Positions 1 to 6,136 of a stretch of 6,938 bases of DNA are shown here, in pieces (the stretch's first letter is position 1; every line of letters starts with the position of its first letter). The DNA is from an uncultured Actinomycetes bacterium (GTDB lineage Bacteria; Actinomycetota; Acidimicrobiia; Acidimicrobiales; Acidimicrobilacustridaceae): contig CAMFLJ010000202.1 of NCBI GenBank assembly GCA_945957335.1, forward strand, positions 1-6,938, written 5' to 3'. A program made the translations under genes and the position numbers. The notes beneath the pieces are model-generated. The model did not search any database. It was not told the DNA's origin and worked only from the letters and a program-made list of their open reading frames with translations.

Positions 1-299
1 GCCTCGGCCTTCGCCCGGGCGGCCTTGGCCTCGGCCTCGGCGGCGGCGGCCTCGGCCTCGGCGGCGACCACGTGCGGGGCGGCGGCAGGAGCGACGGGCG
101 CGACCGGCGCGACCGGCGTCTCGACGGCCTTGGTCTCGGTGGCGGCGGCCTGCTTGGAGGCCTTCTCGCCGTCCTTCAGGCCCTTCTCGAACTCGCCCTT
201 GGCGGAGCCGAGAGAGCGGGCCAGCTTGGGCAGCTTGGCGCCACCGAAGAGCAGTGCGATGACCGCGAGGACGATGAGCCATTCGTAGCCACTGGGCAT
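1..299 (-). CDS. tatA: Sec-independent (twin-arginine) translocase subunit TatA, 3' end beyond window
   Basis: TatA oligomerises in the cytoplasmic membrane to form the path by which folded twin-arginine substrates leave the cell. The visible 99 residues start MPSGYEWLIVLAVIALLFGG. There is one membrane helix (about residues 7-20) with an acidic residue (E6) at its front, then the family hinge F18-G19 and the K-L-P-K-L-A-R-S-L-G start of the amphipathic helix (about 22-45). After residue 50 come P-V-A repeats and an Ala/Glu/Lys-rich, probably helical tail that is still open at the left edge. The tail is long for TatA and low in complexity. TatA is preferred to TatB because of the short N-terminus and the F-G-x-x-K-L-P pattern. 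The start is fixed by a strong Shine-Dalgarno sequence 8 bases upstream. It is divergent from the polymerase gene, and no tatC or tatB is visible. The family call is firm; the length is unknown. Confidence 0.93.
   Translation of the reverse strand, partial: MPSGYEWLIVLAVIALLFGGAKLPKLARSLGSAKGEFEKGLKDGEKASKQAAATETKAVETPVAPVAPVAPAAAPHVVAAEAEAAAAEAEAKAARAKAE
91..117. repeat. Three tandem 9-base units inside tatA
   Basis: Three consecutive 9-base units (91-99, 100-108, 109-117) differ at one base: gcgacgggc, then gcgaccggc twice. On the minus strand they encode the P-V-A-P-V-A-P-V-A segment between the TatA amphipathic helix and the charged Ala-rich tail. This is a coding microrepeat that could expand or contract in frame; I see no regulatory meaning. 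Confidence 0.7.
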
Positions 300-307
300 G
301 GCGGGGG

Positions 308-316
308 ACCTCCTCC
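308..316 (-). promoter_or_regulatory. Ribosome binding site of tatA
   Basis: The minus strand reads GGAGGAGGT here, 8 bases before the ATG at 299-297. It is a near-complete anti-16S match and decides the tatA start. It contrasts with the candidate leaderless starts of several neighbours. Confidence 0.85.
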
Positions 317-350
317 GGCACGAGCCGGCGCGAACTGGTGAGCAGGGAAG

Positions 351-380
351 AGGGTAGGCCCCTGTCGCGTCGGTTGTCGC
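351..380 (-). promoter_or_regulatory. Candidate tatA promoter
   Basis: On the minus strand TACCCT (356-351) fits the actinobacterial -10 pattern TANNNT. GCGACA (380-375), a 4/6 match to TTGACA, lies 18 bases upstream. This would start the transcript near 344 and give a leader of about 45 bases, long enough for the ribosome binding site at 308-316. It is inferred from pattern only. Confidence 0.45.
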
Positions 381-430
381 CCTGTGGGTGTGAACCGAGG
401 ATGAACGACGTCGCCGGCGGGCGACGCCCG

Positions 431-436
431 TAACCT
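431..436 (+). promoter_or_regulatory. Candidate -10 box for the primase-polymerase gene (leaderless start)
   Basis: TAACCT matches TANNNT and ends 6 bases before the ATG at 443. A -10 box normally places the transcription start 6-8 bases downstream, which here is the A of the ATG. No Shine-Dalgarno sequence precedes the ATG, so a leaderless mRNA is the simplest reading. No good -35 hexamer is visible. Confidence 0.5.
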
Positions 437-442
437 CCCGGC

Positions 443-1453
443 ATGGCGAGCCCGTTCACCATGGTCGAGGTGGCCGGCCGGGAGGTGAAGGTCACCAACC
501 CGGACAAGGTGTACTTCCCGGCGCGCGGCGAGACGAAGCTCGACCTCGTCCGGCACTACCTGCTGGTGGGGGACGGGGCGCTGCGCGGGGTGCACCGCCG
601 ACCGACCGTCCTCAAGCGGTTCCCCGACGGCGCCACCGGCGAGATGTTCTTCCAGAAGCGGGTGCCGGCCAAGCGGCCGGACTGGCTCCAGACCGCGGTG
701 GTGGCGTTCCCGAGCGGGCGCACCGCCGAGGAGCTGTGCCCCGCCGACCTCGCCCACGTCGTGTGGGCGGTGAACCTGGGCTGCCTCGACCTCAACCCCT
801 GGGCGGTCCGCAAGTGGGACCTCGACCACCCCGACGAGCTGCGCGTCGACCTCGACCCGCAGCCCGGGGTGCCGTTCTCGGCGGTGAAGGAGGTCGCGGG
901 CGTGGTGCGCGACGTGCTGGTCGAGCACGGCATGGTCGGGTGGCCGAAGACCTCGGGCTCGCGAGGCATCCACGTGAACGTCCGCATCGTGGCCAAGTGG
1001 GGGTTCACCGACGTGCGCCGCGCCGCGCTCGCGCTGGCCCGCGAGGTCGAGCGCCGGGTGCCGCACCTGGCCACCTCGAAGTGGTGGAAGGAGGAGCGCG
1101 GCGATCGCGTCTTCCTCGACTACAACCAGAACGCCCGCGACCGCACCGTCGCCTCGGTGTACTCGGTGCGGGCCAACCCCGAGGGCATGGTGTCGGCACC
1201 GTTCCGCTGGGACGAGCTCGACGCCGTCGAGCTGGCCGACTTCACCCTCGCCTCGATGCCGGCCCGCTGGGCCGACGTGGGCGACCTCGAGGCCGGGATC
1301 GACGACGACGCCCACTCGCTGAAGGGCCTGCTCGAGCTGGCCGCCCGCGACGAGGCGGAAGGCCTGGGCGACGCGCCGTGGCCGCCGAGCTTCCCGAAGG
1401 CGGAGGGCGAGCCGCCCCGGGTGCAGCCCAGCCGCAAGCGCACCGACACCTGA
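443..1453 (+). CDS. Stand-alone LigD-type primase-polymerase (PolDom / PrimPol-C-like)
   Basis: This 336-residue protein is the polymerase domain found in bacterial LigD, here without ligase or nuclease domains. Family members are archaeo-eukaryotic primase-type enzymes that fill short gaps or extend ends, preferring ribonucleotides. The N-terminal T-N-P-D-K-V (18-23) is the usual 5'-phosphate-binding segment, followed by the E-M-F-F-Q-K motif (67-72). The metal-binding pair D136 and D138 lies in D-E-L-R-V-D-L-D-P. K-T-S-G-S-R-G-I-H (169-177) is the nucleotide-binding motif, and the third acidic ligand D226 is in D-Y-N-Q-N-A-R-D-R-T. All catalytic residues are present and the length is near that of free-standing mycobacterial homologues (Rv3730c type), so it is complete. 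It converges with a LigC-type ligase gene. In mycobacteria PrimPol-C and LigC are also neighbours and have been linked to excision repair; Ku-dependent end joining is the alternative role. Confidence 0.93.
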   Translation: MASPFTMVEVAGREVKVTNPDKVYFPARGETKLDLVRHYLLVGDGALRGVHRRPTVLKRFPDGATGEMFFQKRVPAKRPDWLQTAVVAFPSGRTAEELCPADLAHVVWAVNLGCLDLNPWAVRKWDLDHPDELRVDLDPQPGVPFSAVKEVAGVVRDVLVEHGMVGWPKTSGSRGIHVNVRIVAKWGFTDVRRAALALAREVERRVPHLATSKWWKEERGDRVFLDYNQNARDRTVASVYSVRANPEGMVSAPFRWDELDAVELADFTLASMPARWADVGDLEAGIDDDAHSLKGLLELAARDEAEGLGDAPWPPSFPKAEGEPPRVQPSRKRTDT

Positions 1454-1493
1454 GCCGGCGCTACAGCTCCCCACCGCGTCGGTCGATGACGTC

Positions 1494-1533
1494 CCGGCGC
1501 CCTTCGCCGGCCCGTCGCGTCGACGACGACGCG
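1494..1533. terminator. Two short GC hairpins between convergent repair genes
   Basis: In the 95-base gap between the two stop codons, CCGGCG (1494-1499) pairs with CGCCGG (1505-1510) around a 5-base loop. Next, CGCGTCG (1516-1522) pairs perfectly with CGACGCG (1527-1533) around a 4-base ACGA loop. They are placed to terminate transcription from both sides. Neither has a T-tract, and short GC hairpins arise easily at this composition, so confidence is modest. Confidence 0.4.
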
Positions 1534-1548
1534 GCGGGCTGCTGCGCG

Positions 1549-2616
1549 TCAGAGGCCGAAGATGCGGGTGAGCTCGTAGGCGGGCACCTGCTCGAGCTGG
1601 GCGAAGGTGCACGTGCGGGGGTCGCGGTCGGGGCGGAACCGCTGGAGCCGGGTGGTGTGGCGGAAGCGGCCGCTCTGCACGTTCTCGTAGGCCACCTCGG
1701 CCACCAGCTCGGGCCGCAGCGCGACCCACGACATGTCCTTCGACGCGTTCCACCGGTGCGGCGCGCCGGGCATCCGGGCGGCCACCGCCTCGACCGCGCC
1801 GCCCCACTCGCGCCACGGGTGGTCGGTGAGCGCGTCGGGCTCGTGCGGCGCCACCTCGTCGAGCAGCTCGACGCGGCGGGCCGCGGTGAAGCTGGTGGCC
1901 ACGCCCATGTGGTGGAGGTTGCCGGCGTCGTCGTAGAGGCCGAGCAGCAGCGAGCCGACGCCGTCGCCGCTCTTGTGCATGCGGTAGCCGGCCACCACGC
2001 AGTCGGCCGTGCGCTTGTGCTTCACCTTCAGCTGGGTGCGCTTGTCGGGCACGTAGGGCCCGGCCAGCTCCTTGGCCATCACCCCGTCGAGCCCGGCGCC
2101 CTCGAAGCGGACGAACCAGTCCTCGGCGGTGGCGCGGTCGGTGGTGACGGGCGTGAGGTGCACCGGCGGCCGCGAACCGGCGAGGGCCGTCTCGAGGGCC
2201 GCCCGGCGCTCGCCGAGCGGTCGGGCCATGAGGTCGTCGTCGCCGAGCGCGAGCAGGTCGAAGGCCACGAAGCTGGCCGGGGTCTCGAGCGCCAGCTTGT
2301 TCACCCGCGACGCGGCGGGGTGGATGCGCTGCTGCAGCGCGTCGAAGTCGAGGCCCTCGGAGGTGGCCACCACGATCTCGCCGTCGACCACGCACCGCTC
2401 GGGCAGCTCGCGCAGCAGCGCCGCCGCGAGCTCGGGGAAGTAGCGCGTGAGCGGGCGCTCGTTGCGGCTCCCGAGCTCGATCTCGGGCCCGTCGCGGAAC
2501 ACGATGCAGCGGAAGCCGTCCCACTTCGGCTCGAACTGCCAGCCCTCGCCCTCGGGCACCGAGGCGGTGGCCTTGGCCAGCATGGGGGCGACGGGAGGCA
2601 TGACCGGCAGCTGCAC
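1549..2616 (-). CDS. ligC: ATP-dependent DNA ligase, LigC type
   Basis: This enzyme seals DNA nicks using ATP through a lysine-AMP intermediate. With the GTG start at 2616 it has 355 residues, about the size of mycobacterial LigC. Motif I is K31-W-D-G-F-R, with K31 the adenylated lysine. S50-R-N is motif Ia, D78-G-E follows, and S-F-V-A-F-D (115-120) is motif III. D177-G-V-M-A-K182 is motif IV, and Q-L-K-V-K-H-K (195-201) is motif V. The rest is an OB-fold region ending R-I-F-G-L. There is no polymerase or nuclease domain. The N-terminus Q-L-P-V-M-P-P-V-A-P-M-L-A is the family's usual opening. A TAGGTT box 7 bases before 2616 supports this GTG over GTG 2622 or ATG 2670, and no Shine-Dalgarno sequence is seen for any of them. 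It faces the primase-polymerase gene tail to tail, suggesting a shared repair role. Confidence 0.92.
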   Translation of the reverse strand: MQLPVMPPVAPMLAKATASVPEGEGWQFEPKWDGFRCIVFRDGPEIELGSRNERPLTRYFPELAAALLRELPERCVVDGEIVVATSEGLDFDALQQRIHPAASRVNKLALETPASFVAFDLLALGDDDLMARPLGERRAALETALAGSRPPVHLTPVTTDRATAEDWFVRFEGAGLDGVMAKELAGPYVPDKRTQLKVKHKRTADCVVAGYRMHKSGDGVGSLLLGLYDDAGNLHHMGVATSFTAARRVELLDEVAPHEPDALTDHPWREWGGAVEAVAARMPGAPHRWNASKDMSWVALRPELVAEVAYENVQSGRFRHTTRLQRFRPDRDPRTCTFAQLEQVPAYELTRIFGL

Positions 2617-2623
2617 GGCCACG

Positions 2624-2629
2624 AACCTA
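2624..2629 (-). promoter_or_regulatory. Candidate -10 box for ligC (leaderless start)
   Basis: The minus strand reads TAGGTT, a TANNNT match, with exactly 7 bases between it and the GTG at 2616-2614. It lies inside the palindrome CCTAGG. The spacing predicts transcription starting at or next to this GTG, and this is the main reason for choosing that start. Confidence 0.5.
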
Positions 2630-2694
2630 GGCCGGTCGCTGCCGCGCCGCGCACGGGTTCCGGGCCGCATTCGGCCACCCCTCCCGGCCGTCGG

Positions 2695-2700
2695 TAGTGT
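2695..2700 (+). promoter_or_regulatory. Candidate -10 box for the accD-accE operon (leaderless start)
   Basis: TAGTGT matches TANNNT and stands 8 bases before the ATG at 2709. There is no Shine-Dalgarno sequence in the preceding 30 bases. The in-frame GTG (2697) and TTG (2700) overlap this box and so would not be in the transcript if it is the promoter. Confidence 0.5.
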
Positions 2701-2708
2701 TGGCGCCC

Positions 2709-4265
2709 ATGTCGGACCATCCCATGACCGAGCGTCTCGCCGAGCTCAACAAGCGCAAGGAAGAGGCCCTCCACGCCGGGTCGGAGCGCTCCGTCGAGCG
2801 CCAGCACGCCAAGGGCAAGCTGCTCGCCCGCGAACGGATCGAGTACCTCCTCGACGAGGGCTCGTTCCACGAGCTCGACATGCTGGCCCGCCACCGGGCG
2901 CACGAGAGCGGCATCGAGGAGCGCCCCTACACCGACGGTGTCATCACCGGGTGGGGCACCATCGACGGCCGCAAGGTGTTCATCTTCTCCCAGGACTTCA
3001 CCGTGTTCGGTGGTGCCCTGGGCGAGGTCTTCGCCGAGAAGATCCACAAGGTCATGGACCTCGCCCTCTCGGTGGGCGTCCCCCTGATCGGCCTCAACGA
3101 CGGCGCCGGCGCCCGCATCCAGGAGGGTGTGGTGTCGCTGGCCAGCTACGGCGGCATCTTCCACCGCAACGTGCTCGCCTCGGGCGTGACCCCGCAGATC
3201 TCGGTGATCCTCGGGCCATGCGCCGGCGGCGCGGTCTACAGCCCGGCCATGACCGACTTCATCTTCATGGTCGACGAGACCTCCCACATGTTCATCACCG
3301 GCCCCGACGTGGTGAAGACGGTGACGGGCGAGGAGGTCACCCTCGAGGAGCTGGGCGGCGCCAAGAGCCACGCCACCAAGTCCGGCGTCGCCACCTTCGT
3401 GTCGCCCGACGAGAAGGCGTGCCTCGACGACGTCAAGTACCTGTTCTCGTTCCTGCCGTCGAACAACCTCGAGACGCCGCCCGAGCTGCACACCGGCGAC
3501 GATCCCGAGCGGCTCTGCGAGGACCTGCGGGAGATCATGCCCGCCAGCCCGAACATCCCCTACGACATGAAGAAGGTCATCGAGTCCGTCGTCGACGACG
3601 GTGACTTCTTCGAGTACTTCCCCCGGTGGGCCGGCTCGATCGTGTGCGGCTTCGCCCGACTCGACGGCCAGACCGTCGGCATCGTGGGCAACCAGCCGAT
3701 GGTGCTCGCCGGCGTGCTCGACATCGAGTCGGCCGAGAAGGGCGCCCGCTTCGTGCGCACCTGCGACGCCTTCAACATCCCGCTCGTCACCTTCGTCGAC
3801 GTGCCGGGCTTCCTCCCCGGCGTCGACCAGGAGTACGGCGGCATCATCCGCCACGGCGCCAAGCTGCTCTACGCCTTCTGCGAGGCCACCGTGCCCCGCA
3901 TCCAGGTCATCACCCGCAAGGCCTACGGCGGCGCCTACGTGGTCATGAACTCCAAGTCGATCGGTGCCGACCTCGCCTTCGCGTGGCCGTCCGCCGAGCT
4001 GGCCGTGATGGGCCCGCAGGGCGCGGTCGAGATCCTCTACCGCCGCGAGCTCGCCGACGCCGACGACCCCGTGGCCCGCCGGGCCGAGCTGGTCGACGAC
4101 TACACCGAGCGCTTCGCCAACCCCTACGTGGCGGCCGAGCGTGGCTTCATCGACGACGTCATCGACCCCGCCGAGACCCGTCGCAAGGTCATCGCCGGCC
4201 TCGACCTCCTCAAGTCGAAGCGCGAGGAGCTGCCCCAGCGCAAGCACGGGAACATCCCGCTGTGA
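2709..4265 (+). CDS. accD: Acyl-CoA carboxylase, carboxyltransferase (beta) subunit
   Basis: The beta subunit moves carboxyl from carboxybiotin to an acyl-CoA such as acetyl- or propionyl-CoA, giving malonyl- or methylmalonyl-CoA for lipid synthesis or propionate use. The 518 residues fit the fused two-half carboxyltransferase family (S. coelicolor PccB is about 530). The N-terminal half carries G-R-K-V-F-I-F-S-Q-D-F-T-V-F-G-G and the oxyanion-hole loop G169-P-C-A-G-G-A175. The C-terminal half carries V-P-G-F-L-P-G and G407-G-A-Y-V-V-M. At the position that in Streptomyces PccB is Asp422 and in AccB Ile420, this protein has V411 by my hand alignment, so the substrate is not settled. The start at 2709 follows a candidate -10 box; ATG 2724 is possible. 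It overlaps accE by 4 bases. No biotin carboxylase/BCCP gene is in the window. The protein looks intact. Confidence 0.95.
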   Translation: MSDHPMTERLAELNKRKEEALHAGSERSVERQHAKGKLLARERIEYLLDEGSFHELDMLARHRAHESGIEERPYTDGVITGWGTIDGRKVFIFSQDFTVFGGALGEVFAEKIHKVMDLALSVGVPLIGLNDGAGARIQEGVVSLASYGGIFHRNVLASGVTPQISVILGPCAGGAVYSPAMTDFIFMVDETSHMFITGPDVVKTVTGEEVTLEELGGAKSHATKSGVATFVSPDEKACLDDVKYLFSFLPSNNLETPPELHTGDDPERLCEDLREIMPASPNIPYDMKKVIESVVDDGDFFEYFPRWAGSIVCGFARLDGQTVGIVGNQPMVLAGVLDIESAEKGARFVRTCDAFNIPLVTFVDVPGFLPGVDQEYGGIIRHGAKLLYAFCEATVPRIQVITRKAYGGAYVVMNSKSIGADLAFAWPSAELAVMGPQGAVEILYRRELADADDPVARRAELVDDYTERFANPYVAAERGFIDDVIDPAETRRKVIAGLDLLKSKREELPQRKHGNIPL

Positions 4266-4444
4266 GCCAGGGCTTCTCGGTCAGCCCCGAGCCCACGGTC
4301 GAGGAGGCGGCGGCCATCGCCGCCGCCCTCGAGGTCACCCGCCCGGTCGTGGTGGCCGGCGAGGCCGCGGCACGCGTGTCGCGGTGGCGCTTCTCGGGCC
4401 GCTGGTGGGCCAAGCCGGTGCCCAGCCGGCGCGAGCGCCCCTGA
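4262..4444 (+). CDS. accE: Acyl-CoA carboxylase epsilon subunit
   Basis: This is a 60-residue protein starting at GTG, overlapping the accD stop as GTGA (4262-4265), so translation is probably coupled. In actinobacteria a small epsilon subunit encoded next to the beta subunit binds it and raises carboxylase activity. The sequence has the family's two-part form. An N-terminal P-T-V-E-E-A-A-A-I-A-A-A-L-E helix (about residues 11-24) is followed by a C-terminal S-R-W-R-F-S-G-R-W-W-A-K-P block (about 40-52), then a basic end. The epsilon family is short and variable, so the call rests on size, position and these two elements. No separate ribosome binding site is seen before the GTG. An unrelated small protein is unlikely given the coupling. 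Confidence 0.85.
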   Translation: MSQGFSVSPEPTVEEAAAIAAALEVTRPVVVAGEAAARVSRWRFSGRWWAKPVPSRRERP

Positions 4445-4483
4445 CCCTTCGGGGCCGCCCGGGCTCCCGGGGGCCTCATCCCT

Positions 4484-4527
4484 GAACGCGACGATGCCGC
4501 CCCTCGCGGGGCGGCATCGTCGCGTTC
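4484..4527. terminator. Perfect 20-bp hairpin, probable bidirectional terminator
   Basis: The arm 4484-4503 is exactly complementary to 4508-4527, leaving a 4-base loop (4504-4507). The loop reads TCGC on the plus strand and GCGA, a GNRA-type tetraloop, on the minus strand. It lies in the 100-base gap between the accE stop (4444) and the stop of the convergent secreted-protein gene (4545), where both transcripts need to end. There is no T-tract on either side, as is common for actinobacterial terminators. A smaller CCC-TTCG-GGG hairpin (4445-4454) directly follows the accE stop. Confidence 0.85.
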
Positions 4528-4544
4528 GGGGCAGAGCGCGGTGC

Positions 4545-6131
4545 TCAGCCGGTGAAGTTGGGTGTCACCGCGGTCTGGTCGGCCGCCTCCACCTGGGTGG
4601 CGATGGTGGTCGGGGTCGACCCGGCGGGGGCGAAGGTCAGGAGCACGTTGCCCGACACACCCCCCGTCGAGGTGCCCGCACCGATCCGGCACTTGCCGGC
4701 GGCCACGCGGCAGTCGACCGGGCCACGGCCCGACTGGTAGGTGGCGCGCACCGTGAAGCTCGCGGTGAACGAGCCCGAGGCGTCGGTGGTGACGAAGATG
4801 AAGTGCTGGCCCTGGAGGTCGCAGCCGTCGGGCGACTCGTCACCGGTGAGGCACTGGGCCACGCCGAGCGAGCGGTTGCGAGGGAACCCGGAGCCGTGGA
4901 GCGTGACGGTCTGCTCCTCCTGCAGGCCGGTCGACGGGTCGGCGACCAGGGTGGGCGGCGGGGGCGGCGGCACCGACGGGTCGAAGGCGAGGTCGGCGCT
5001 CGTGTTCGGGTAGCCGTAGGGCAGCTCGGCCACGACCATCCGGCAGGTGGTGACGGCGCAGTCGACGGTGCCGGCCTGGAGGTACAGGAGGCGGTCGACG
5101 ACCATGTCGGTGCTGATGGCGCCGGTGCCGTCGGTCTGCACCATCTTGTAGGCCGAGGTGTTGCAGCCGGCACCGGCGGGGCTCACCGTCTGGTCGCACT
5201 GGAGCACGGCGACCTGGCTGTCGGGGGTGAAGCCCTGGGCCGCCACGGTGACGGTGTCACCGTCGACCAGCCCGGTGGCGGGCGTGACGGTAATGGTGGG
5301 CGGCGGGGGCAGCGGCACCGACCCGTCGAAGGTGATCGGTGCGGTGGCCAGCTCGTCGGGTGAGCCGGCCAGGGCCACGAGGACGCACGCACCGGGGTCG
5401 GCGCAGTCGACGGCGTTGCCCTGGTCGATCACGAGCCGCTTGACCGTGACGCTCACCGTGAACGTGCCGGTGGCGCTCGTCTGCACGCTGACCTGCGTGT
5501 AGCGGCAGTTGCCGGCGAGCGTGGTGAGGGGGGCGGAGCACTGCGCGATGTTCACGTACTCGTCGGCGCCGAAGTCCTGGCCCGCGACGACGACCGACTG
5601 GTTGTCGAGCAGCCCGGTGTCGGGCGTGGCCGTGATCGTGGGCGGGGGAGGCGGCGGCACCGACGGGTCGAACCGGATCTCGGTGTAGGCGCTGCCGGCC
5701 GCGCCGTCGGGCGGGACGCCCACGCCGATCCGGCACTGGCCGAGGTCGGCGCAGTCGTAGGTGCTCAGCCCGACCACGAGCATCCGCTTCGGGGTGAACG
5801 ACATGGAGAACGCACCCGAGGCGTTGGTGGTCACGTAGGTGAGGGTGCTGAAGGCGCAGGTCTCGACGCCGGAGCCCGGGATGCACTGGATGACGCCGAG
5901 CGAGGTGTTGCCGGGGAAGCCGGTGCCCGCCACGGTCACCGTGTCGCCCTGCACCAGCCCGGTGGCGGGCGTGGCCGTCACCGCCGGAGCCGCCGGCACG
6001 TTCGGCTCGGCCGCGCCGGACGTGGTGGCCGGTGCCGCCGTGGCCAGGATCAGGCCCGCCATCACCGCCAGGGTCGTGAGCAGCCCTCGCCGGGCGCGGC
6101 GGATGCCGCCCCCTGTGAGGTCGCGTCGCAT
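4545..6131 (-). CDS. Secreted protein with four tandem neocarzinostatin-fold domains
   Basis: The 528-residue precursor has an Arg-rich N-region (R-R-A-R-R-G-L-L, 11-18), a hydrophobic core (about 17-34) and a likely cleavage site near residue 40, so it is exported. Four immunoglobulin-like units follow (about 50-156, 165-270, 279-385, 394-502), joined by S-V-P-P-P-P linkers. Each opens with V/I-x-x-x-P-x-T-G-L and has V-x-V-A-G-x-G-F, a Q-C, a T-x-x-S/T-G-x-F strand and a closing D-C-x(4-6)-C. This is the pattern of neocarzinostatin and macromomycin, chromophore-carrying apoproteins. Each unit keeps four cysteines spaced for two disulfides (C83/C92, C127/C133; C198/C209, C243/C249; C312/C323, C358/C363; C427/C437, C474/C481). 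There is no tryptophan, no membrane anchor and no LPXTG signal. The 26-residue Thr/Ala tail is featureless. Ligand and role are unknown; adhesion or small-molecule binding are guesses. ATG 6131 is chosen over 6185 because of GGAGGAA just upstream. Confidence 0.88.
   Translation of the reverse strand: MRRDLTGGGIRRARRGLLTTLAVMAGLILATAAPATTSGAAEPNVPAAPAVTATPATGLVQGDTVTVAGTGFPGNTSLGVIQCIPGSGVETCAFSTLTYVTTNASGAFSMSFTPKRMLVVGLSTYDCADLGQCRIGVGVPPDGAAGSAYTEIRFDPSVPPPPPPTITATPDTGLLDNQSVVVAGQDFGADEYVNIAQCSAPLTTLAGNCRYTQVSVQTSATGTFTVSVTVKRLVIDQGNAVDCADPGACVLVALAGSPDELATAPITFDGSVPLPPPPTITVTPATGLVDGDTVTVAAQGFTPDSQVAVLQCDQTVSPAGAGCNTSAYKMVQTDGTGAISTDMVVDRLLYLQAGTVDCAVTTCRMVVAELPYGYPNTSADLAFDPSVPPPPPPTLVADPSTGLQEEQTVTLHGSGFPRNRSLGVAQCLTGDESPDGCDLQGQHFIFVTTDASGSFTASFTVRATYQSGRGPVDCRVAAGKCRIGAGTSTGGVSGNVLLTFAPAGSTPTTIATQVEAADQTAVTPNFTG
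4626..5984 (-). repeat. Four neocarzinostatin-like domain repeats with proline linkers
   Basis: The units in coding order are 5984-5664, 5639-5322, 5297-4977 and 4952-4626. Linkers at 5663-5640, 5321-5298 and 4976-4953 encode S-V-P-P-P-P-P-P, S-V-P-L-P-P-P-P and S-V-P-P-P-P-P-P. On the plus strand the linkers appear as G-rich ggcggggg-type runs. Units 1 and 4 are the closest pair: both have G-F-P-x-N-x-S-L-G-V-x-Q-C and C-R-I-G-x-G, and they share a 13-base identical stretch (ccgatccggcact, at 4681 and near 5724). Confidence 0.85.
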
Positions 6132-6136
6132 CGAGG

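Noticed and set aside
176..2524. Very long open minus-strand frame through the repair genes
   Set aside because: Its product is Arg/Ala/Pro/Gly-rich with no motif. It crosses real genes on both strands, and its good third-position GC comes from the true frames. It is a high-GC artefact.
443..2616. A broken LigD fusion gene
   Set aside because: Polymerase and ligase lie on opposite strands, each has a complete motif set and natural ends, and both match known stand-alone family lengths.
2617..2670. Upstream ATG start (2670) for ligC
   Set aside because: The extra 18 residues are Arg-rich and unlike the family, no ribosome binding site precedes this ATG, and the TAGGTT box points to GTG 2616.
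736..2697. Long open plus-strand frame over the polymerase and ligase genes
   Set aside because: It has Arg/Pro-rich composition, no recognisable domain, and is out of frame with, or antisense to, two well-supported genes.
2301..4247. Long open antisense frame across accD
   Set aside because: Its Gly/Val/His/Glu-rich product is the mirror of accD codons. accD has full family motifs; the antisense frame has none.
4545..4625. Sortase or membrane anchor at the C-terminus of the secreted protein
   Set aside because: There is no LPXTG-like motif, hydrophobic segment or basic tail; the end is a short Thr/Ala-rich stretch.
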